Origin: Protonemura montana
Taxonomy: Eukaryota > Arthropoda > Insecta > Plecoptera > Nemouridae
DNA length: 64,000 nucleotides
NCBI GenBank assembly: GCA_947568835.1
Contig: OX387609.1
Coordinates: 10,803,660 to 10,867,659 of the forward strand
Direction of reading: 5' to 3'
Shown piece by piece: positions 57,265 through 64,000 of this stretch (the stretch's first letter is position 1; every line of letters starts with the position of its first letter). The translations under genes were made by a program, and so were the position numbers. The notes beneath the pieces were generated by a model. The model ran no database searches and was not told the origin of the DNA. It saw only the letters and a program-made list of their open reading frames with translations.

Positions 57265-60024
57265 CTTTAACCATTCAAACCTCTCAAACCAAAACATTCA
57301 GAGCTAATTACCTATTAATTTTCCCACCTTTTCAACAATATTACCTACAATAATTGCAGCCCATCATGACCATTTACATCATACCACAAGAATTAAATTT
57401 GTAAAAAAAAAACCACCCGTCCAATACCGAAGTGCCCTTATAGAGCTGCCAACAACAGCCCTAAAATAATTCACTTCCCACCTCACGTTACACCTCTCCT
57501 TGTCCAACATTAAAACGTACCTACTCTATGTACTTATCCACATGCTAGCACCTATGTATTACAATACGCACATATTATAAAGCTCATGTTACACATGCCA
57601 TGGAGTCACAGGTTCGATCCCTAGAAGGTCGGATTTACGAGATGTACTCACGGACAGGCGGCAAAGTAACTTCATCAACTTTTCTAGCAGCAACCGCGTA
57701 CAGGAAAAATTCAATTCCGTACGCAAGTTGTTTTTCTAGGATCTTGTCAGAACGGATCATTAATTTGCAAAACGTGTTCTTGACCGTACAGCTTCGAGGT
57801 GGAGTAACATCTTGGTGATCTTGTTGTAATGTCGGGATTCTTGTAGTTGTCTTAGATTGCTGATGCCTCTGGGGTGTCGGGCTTGCACTGCACGTTGCAA
57901 TAGAAGTGTTGGCCATGTTAATCTGTGGGTGAAGTTATTATGAGATCAAATTAAAGATATGAGATATGTTGCGTTTGAAGGGATATAGTGGATTATTATG
58001 ATTTTATGATGCATATCTATTTTATCTAGCTTTAGCACTAGTTTTGATACAACACGTTTAAACATGGTTTTTGTCAAATGTAATGCGTACTTTTCTTTGG
58101 AGTTATAGATTCATTGCCAAAAGAAATGTAACCTAGTTTATTAACTATTAATTAAATTCACTTAAATTTCCGTCAATTTTTGCCTGAAGATACTTGAAAG
58201 TTAAGATGAAACCAGACGTACCTGATTGGCTTTGCAAAACTGGCCCGCACTTACTTTTCTGTGAAACTAAAATATCAAATTGAAATAATTTATTTTTGGA
58301 AACCATTCCTAATGTAAGTTAAAGTAGACAAGATTCTAAAAAAAAATTGGCACGCGATTTTATAATGAATAAGACAGTTGGCAAAAAAGCCCGAGGGTTT
58401 ACAAAGTGAATCTTAAAAGAAGCGAATGAAAATAGTGAATGCAAAGTTCGTCCTGTGTCTCAGAGGTATCCCTCAAGTGTAAACGAGTGCATGAAGAACA
58501 ACCGGATTTCTTGTTCAATTAATATATGAATTATTTAACTTGATGCAGGAAGAAATCTTTCTAATTTTAAGCCCAGACACATTGCATTCTCGGAACCAGA
58601 TATTCAAATGACAGCCCCGCGAGGGTTTCCTCAAATATTCCATTAAAAAAAAAACATTTCGCTGACCTACATCAACAAAAAAAAAACTTTAAACACTAAA
58701 CAAATTCAATTACAATCACTCTCCAATCAAAACCGTCAATTTCATCACCCACACCCGCCTAGATCAAAAACCCAAATCGCACAACACAAGACTTCAAACT
58801 CCCGGAACAATCAACTTGATATCGCGACCAAAAGTCCAAACGGGCTTCAAAACGGCTCGCCGGCACGGAGCTAACAGCTACCGGAGTATGGTGGCAGACG
58901 AGGGCCCGCATCTTCAGCAGTGGGCGGCCACCATGGTCTATATAACAGGATGAGCAGGGTCGACACGATTGCTCAGTGATAACGAAAGCTGAGGAGGCAA
59001 CATCGCTGGACCGGCGTCGTCATGGACTTGACCATCCAGGTTAGTGCCGGCCAGGTTAGGGTTGGATGTAGAGAATTCTCGACTATTTAGGGTAGTGTGG
59101 ATCAGGCAAGGGGTTGGATGTGGATTTAGATTTAGATTTAGGTTAGGGTTGGATGTGGAAGTGACTGGGCTATGCAGATAAGATGAAGGGTTGACCATAT
59201 TTCAGTGGTTGCAGAAGGGACAGAGTTTATTTATGCAGGGATTTATAGACAGTACATTTGAAATTAAGTTAAAGAATGGTGATGATCGCTGAAGGTCCCA
59301 TGGACTAGAACTTTTGATGCGAAGGTTTTTTTTTTAGTGGGCAATGTCAAAAGGCATAGATGACAAGATTTTAATTATTTTGTAAAGATCATAACAGTGT
59401 CCGGTTTCCTGTAAGTAGTGATTGTTGATCTTGGATATTAGAAAGAGTTAACATTCGTTATATTGTGTAAGTGGATGTCGAGGGCCATGTTGGTCATGCT
59501 GATGGTGGGATACTTATTTCTTGTTGAGCATAGTGTTGTCAGGGAGGCGAGATTGTCAGTGATTTATAAAGGTTGATTTGTTTTTCCACCAAAAGTTTGT
59601 TTCTACTATTGATTGATTGATTTTTATATAAAGATCATTGAAACGGGAGATCTTTGAAATTTTAATCATGACCAGCGGACTCGAAACAAAAAAATAATTC
59701 CGAAATAATTGAAACAAGCGTAGTTTTTAGAATCAAATACTTTTAGGAATAATTTTGATCTTCAAGAAATCCAGTTGATAATTTTTCATTTGTCTGACAG
59801 TATCCGAGACCAGGAGCAAATTTTGGTTTTGAAAAAACTTTGGGCAAGATAAAAATTAAAATGCGAAAAAAATAATTTCCAAACGAAAACAGCCAAAGTG
59901 CGATAAAAAAAAAAAGTAACTCCATTCAAAAACAATTTTTCAAGACAATTTCCAGCCAATCATTCACCGTACTTCCATAGCGCTGATGTTAAATTGTCTT
60001 AGTGAATAATAGCGGCCAAATTAT
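57265..60024. other. Intergenic; ggttagg-like patch at 59040-59165
   Basis: AT-rich. At 58015-58045 the motif gctttagcactagttttgat matches the hairpin family at 41232. The patch 59040-59165 has repeated ggttagggttggatgtgga and gatttagattta units. Confidence 0.45.
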
Positions 60025-60290
60025 TACTTATATACCTACTACCAGACAGAGTCACTGTCGTTTAGAGTGTTTAAGAATTTTAATTTCGTTTATTTCTCGC
60101 AGATTACTCGCATTTTAAACTGGTTTTACGCTCAATTAATCTTTATTAATGCTAACCTCAACGATTGATAAACATGTATCGATATTTTAAGTCGTAATTA
60201 TTCAATTGCAGAGGTTTGTTAACAAATTGGTTCCTCAGTTACCACGTATTGCCGGCTCGTTTACTCAGCACAACGTTTAACATTAACGCT
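60025..60290 (+). mobile_element. MITE family B, copy 5
   Basis: cagagtcactgtcgtttaga, atttctcgcagattactcgc, caattaatctttattaatgc, aacgattgataaacatgtat, ccggctcgtttactcagcac. Confidence 0.8.
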
Positions 60291-60591
60291 GGCCCTCTAA
60301 ACATACCTATAAACTCAATGCATATACCAATAAATCATCTATCAGACTAGTTTGACGCTTGCAAGTACTGAGTTAACCCGATTAAACAGCTTGTCGCACG
60401 TTAACAACGCGTTAAACTCTCTGTTATCTGCTAGCCCTCTATCTGCTATGGCCCTCTAACCATACCTATAAACTCAATGCATATACCAATAAATCATCTA
60501 TCAGACTAGTTTGACGCTTGCAAGTACTGAGTTAACCCGATTAAACAGCTTGTCGCACGTTAACAACGCGTTAAACTCTCTGTTATCTGCT
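60291..60591. repeat. Tandem duplication, unit 159 bp, two copies
   Basis: ggccctctaa.catacctata occurs at 60291 and 60450 and the copies stay almost identical for about 140 bp to ctctgttatctgct. The duplication is recent and starts exactly at the end of the family-B MITE. Confidence 0.9.
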
Positions 60592-61997
60592 TGGCGACGC
60601 CTCTATCCTCGCAGATAGCCGACCAAGGCTAATTGCTCTTAATTCAAGTCTTCGGCGGTCGTGTAGGCGTGTGACGTCATAATCACTGCTTTCTGAACGC
60701 TAAGCGCTCACGAGTTTTTTTTTCCCAACACATTCGACAGTTTCTGTGCCGTGATTCGTGTCCGACGAGTGAATTACAAGCTTTTAAAACGTTTTGTGTG
60801 CGAGTTAGGTTAGGTTTGACAGCTGATAAATGTGACAGTTGTGGTTGTGGCATTGGGTTCGGTGCATTTTCAAGCAATCGTTTTATTTGCTTCATAACTT
60901 CAGGAGAAGAAGACACATGTGCTTCGATGGACATCTGGTGGTATTATGATTTGTAGATTCTCGTCTAATTTATTTAGCCTTAGCACTAGTTTAAAAAAAA
61001 TATATATACATATATATATAACTGGGATTTTGATATGTTTAGTAAAACAAAAACAAAATCCCAGCATTTTGCCACAAATGCCAGTTACTTCATCGAGGGT
61101 GAACGCCTTTCTCCGATAGCAAAAGAACTACAAAATATTTAACAATTGCCAGGTCTAGGCACCCTCCGTGCTTATAAGTATATAAATAAATAATATTATA
61201 TTATGATATTGTGCTTATATAACCATATATATAATCTGGTAATCTAGTTCTTTGTAAAACTTATAAACCTAAATAGATTACTTATTTATCGCAGATATGT
61301 TTACAACAGGAAACATTATATTATTTTACGACTTTTCCAATTAGTGCAATCAGCTTTTCCTATCTTGTAAACTAATTAAAATACCCTTGAAATAATCATG
61401 CAGACATTTATTTTCAAAAATCTTCCTCAGCCTCTTTGACGTCAATGACATCGTTTAAAAAACATTTGAAATTAAACTGCATAAAAAGTCATGTCGAACG
61501 TGTGGCTTCTGCTTCTACCCTGTGGCTGGATAATTGTGTAACTAATTATTGGTTTTCTAGAAATATGATAATTCCTGGCAACACTTTCGTCTAGAATTGA
61601 GGAAGTAGAAGTTAGAACATAAGTTTGCAAAAGTCAATGCCCTCCGGTGCAAAGACCGAATGTTGTAGCGTCTTAAGATTGCCAAAATAACCAGCTCTTT
61701 CAAAATACATTTACAATTTCGACGTAGGTGTTTCTTGGAGCGTTTTAATTATTTCGCAGATTTTCGAATCCTGTTCAATTGAACTGCTCACCGTTTTATT
61801 GCTCGCGCCAAAAATGGCTTTTGTTTTCTTTGAAAAAGCTGTCAAGTTTTAACGGCCATCACGGTCCATGAGACGATAAAATCGCAACAATACGGCTTTG
61901 TCTTTTTGATTTTCGCCTACTTGCGTGGCCTTGAACTTGGGAAAAAAGTCAAAATATCGCTTCGAATAAATCGTGGGGTCATGATGGTAAATAAGTT
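60592..61997. other. Intergenic; small hairpin and (AT)n
   Basis: (TA)n near 60999-61020 is followed by an exact 10-bp stem ctgggatttt / aaaatcccag at 61022-61062, and gccttagcactagttta at 60974. No gene. Confidence 0.5.
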
Positions 61998-62030
61998 GGT
62001 GCGTCGTTAAACACGACAAATCAAACAACG
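61998..62030 (+). mobile_element. 5S-SINE 3'-end fragment
   Basis: ggtgcgtcgttaaacacgac then aaatcaaa matches the SINE terminus. Confidence 0.55.
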
Positions 62031-62267
62031 GCAAATCAGTTCAAGAAACAAATTATTGACCCTAGAAAAATTCTTGCTCTCACTTTGAAGATTGCTTTGA
62101 ATTTGTCAACCCAAGCAAAGTTTCACTAATTTGAGAATTATTTTTAAAAATGGATACAAATCGGTCGTTTGTCCACGTAACATTTTTGAGCCTTAATAAC
62201 AACAAAGAAAAAAACCCAAATAAAGACACGAGTTTTGCACGCTTCCAAAAAACAAATTCCTTTGAGG

Positions 62268-62416
62268 AGACCCTGATCTCACCCCGCGAAAACTGGAATA
62301 TGTCTTCCCGGATAGCTCAGATGGTAGAGCACCAAAACAACAATTGGGAGGTACCGGGTTTGTATTCCGGTTTTACCAGTATAGCTTCCTTTACAATTTT
62401 TTTTTTTTTTTTTTTT
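62268..62416 (+). mobile_element. Second tRNA-derived SINE family, copy 1, with T(20) tail
   Basis: tcccggatagctcagatggt agagc (A box and D arm) at 62308, B-box-like ggtttgtattccgg, then atagcttcctttacaatttt and a T run at 62397-62416. The middle of the core is decayed. The upstream caccccgcgaaaactgg is shared with copy 2. Confidence 0.7.
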
Positions 62417-62419
62417 ATA

Positions 62420-63160
62420 AACTTGTTTTTCGAATTATGATTGAAATGATTTTTGGAAACATTTAACATTGCAAATTCTCGGCTTGGTTCTTTTGTAATC
62501 CACTGCACACGTCTTGTTAAAAAAAAAACACTGAAAAGCAATACAATTGAGCAACACTTGAGACTGTTATTCATAAACCAATGAATTATCGGTCAAGCTA
62601 AAACTAATACACAAATGATTACTAATGCAAAAATGCCATAGATATGAACCATGAATGTAATAATAATTCTAGCGCATTGAAATTACTTGACATGTTCCAT
62701 ATGACGTCTCAGCATGTAATGACGATTTATGCGCACACAGAATGTCTTTTAAATTGCCCCCTCCCCCTACTCTACCCTCCCCACCCCCCCCCTATCTTGG
62801 TTCTACCACGGCTGTAGGTACCTGGTCACTGCAATCCGCTCGCTATATGTCATTAACCGTGGATAATTGTCAGATGTTTTTCCTGCATGAAACCTGTAAT
62901 TAGAGTGGACATTTAAACCAGGGTCGATTAAAAAGAAGCAGTTTTACGGCAGGGTTAAAGGACCCGCGTGATGACGAGCACGTTGTGACGTAAAGTGAGT
63001 TTATAAGGCGGCTAGATTTCTGCAAAGTTTATCTCTTATTTGCGAGGAATTTTCACTGCACATGGGTTATATTTTGTTAATTTGCCTGCCCTTTTTTTTT
63101 GTAACTATAGCAACTCATGAGTCGTAGCTGTTGATTTCGATTAAGCTGTTTTTTGGCTAC
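62420..63160. other. Intergenic, nothing recognised
   Basis: AT-rich with a C-rich tract at 62757-62795 (cccctccccctactctaccc). Confidence 0.45.
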
Positions 63161-63161
63161 A

Positions 63162-63295
63162 TGTAGGTTAGGTTAGATTAAGTTAGGTTAGGTTGCAAAC
63201 AGAAGTTTTGCGGAAATTGTCTTAGAGAAAACAAAATGGTTTAGCATAAAAATAATGAAATTAGTTAGGTTAGGTTTAAAAGTTAGGTAGGAAAG
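63162..63295 (+). repeat. Short TTAGG-like clusters
   Basis: taggttaggttagattaagt and ttaggttaggt at 63164-63195, again at 63262-63290. Only a few units each. Confidence 0.6.
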
Positions 63296-63394
63296 AACAG
63301 AATGGCTTGACATGTTAGGTGAGATGCAAGAAAAAATGACAATGCCTCGGTCTCTTTCCCCTTTGAGGAATTCCTTTATACCACCTTTCTCCTA

Positions 63395-63530
63395 CCTCAC
63401 CGAAAACTTGATTATGTGTGCCCGGATAGCTTAGTTGGTAGAGCACCCGACCGGCAATTAGGAGGCCCCGGGTTCGTATCCTACCGGTTCGGTTGCACAA
63501 TTTTCAAGTCTAGCTTCCTTTCCAATGCGT
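63395..63530 (+). mobile_element. Second tRNA-derived SINE family, copy 2
   Basis: gcccggatagcttagttggt agagcacccgaccggcaatt at 63420, like the 5' half of tRNA-Lys, with a cccgggttcgtatcc B box and then agtctagcttcctttccaat. The T stem and acceptor end do not pair and position 33 is C, so it is not a functional tRNA. Confidence 0.75.
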
Positions 63531-63534
63531 AAGA

Positions 63535-64000
63535 TGATTATTCATTTACGTTGTCAATATATTTAAACGTTGTCTTAGCAGTAAGTAGAATTAAAAAAAA
63601 AACCGGGTGTAGCTGTATCTTATTGATACGGCCGATATTTAAGCGTGACTACGTTCAACTACCGCGTAGGCACGTAGGTCAACTACAGTACTGACCAAAC
63701 TTCACATGCAAGTTTTACATCTCTCTTTATTTGGGTTGTGTTTTCATATCAAATTTACATGCTGAAGGACTTTACAGATTGGGATGGACGTGTCATCTTG
63801 CGATATATATTTTTTATTTTGCATTAGTCTAATGACGAGTGCTAAAAACGCCGCCTCCTCTAACGCCTCGAATAGTTATTTTATCGAAAATAAAATAAAA
63901 ATACTTTTAGAGAATTGTCTGAACTATTGAATGATAATAAGTCGCATTCTGTCCTTTGTTTCCTGTAGGCTGTAGGGGTTGTTACACATTTGCCATTTTG
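63535..64000. other. Intergenic, nothing recognised
   Basis: AT-rich; no motif. Confidence 0.45.

Noticed and set aside
63417..63490. Functional tRNA-Lys or tRNA-Ala gene
   Set aside because: The T stem and acceptor do not pair and position 33 is not U; a repeat copy occurs nearby, so it is a SINE head.

Overview
This is a gene-poor, transposon-rich nuclear window from an arthropod, most likely an insect. Three things point there: multi-exon genes with GT..AG introns, a 0.6 kb array of the arthropod telomere motif TTAGG, and repeat families (a 5S rRNA-derived SINE, tRNA-like elements, hairpin MITEs, decayed non-LTR retrotransposons) at high density. There are no operons, prokaryotic-type genes or CRISPR arrays. 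The species cannot be named from the sequence alone.

Two protein-coding genes can be built exon by exon with consistent splice phases. On the + strand at 48120-53598 a complete seven-exon gene encodes a 436-residue Popeye-domain protein (POPDC/BVES family, membrane cAMP-binding protein), recognised by its N-glycosylated N-terminus, three membrane segments, and the conserved DSPE and FQVT motifs. On the - strand between 20916 and 13824, four 3'-terminal exons (260 residues visible, first exon not found) encode a hydrophobic-leader, Tyr/Pro-rich, probably secreted protein that I do not recognise. Its last intron is about 5.2 kb and contains the TTAGG array.

Region by region: 1-1018 is a 31-bp satellite continuing off the left edge. 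1.4-13 kb is unique DNA with SINE, MITE and LINE remnants and a 114-bp tandem repeat. 13.8-20.9 kb is the unidentified gene with its repeat-filled introns. 21-48 kb is intergenic: two expanded arrays of one 92-bp MITE core, an 87-bp tandem repeat, a possible Helitron end, a LINE 3' fragment nested inside a SINE, and a large foldback element. 48.1-53.6 kb is the Popeye gene, with SINE pieces in three introns and a 68-bp minisatellite against a splice acceptor. 53.6-64 kb is intergenic with SINE, MITE, a duplicated block and two copies of a second tRNA-derived SINE.

The most notable material is repeat biology rather than a new gene system: (i) a 5S-derived SINE family whose 5S head is itself tandemly multiplied in about 91-bp steps, (ii) a terminal-inverted-repeat element carrying a tRNA-like core, and (iii) a short MITE whose 92-bp core has expanded independently at two loci in opposite orientation.
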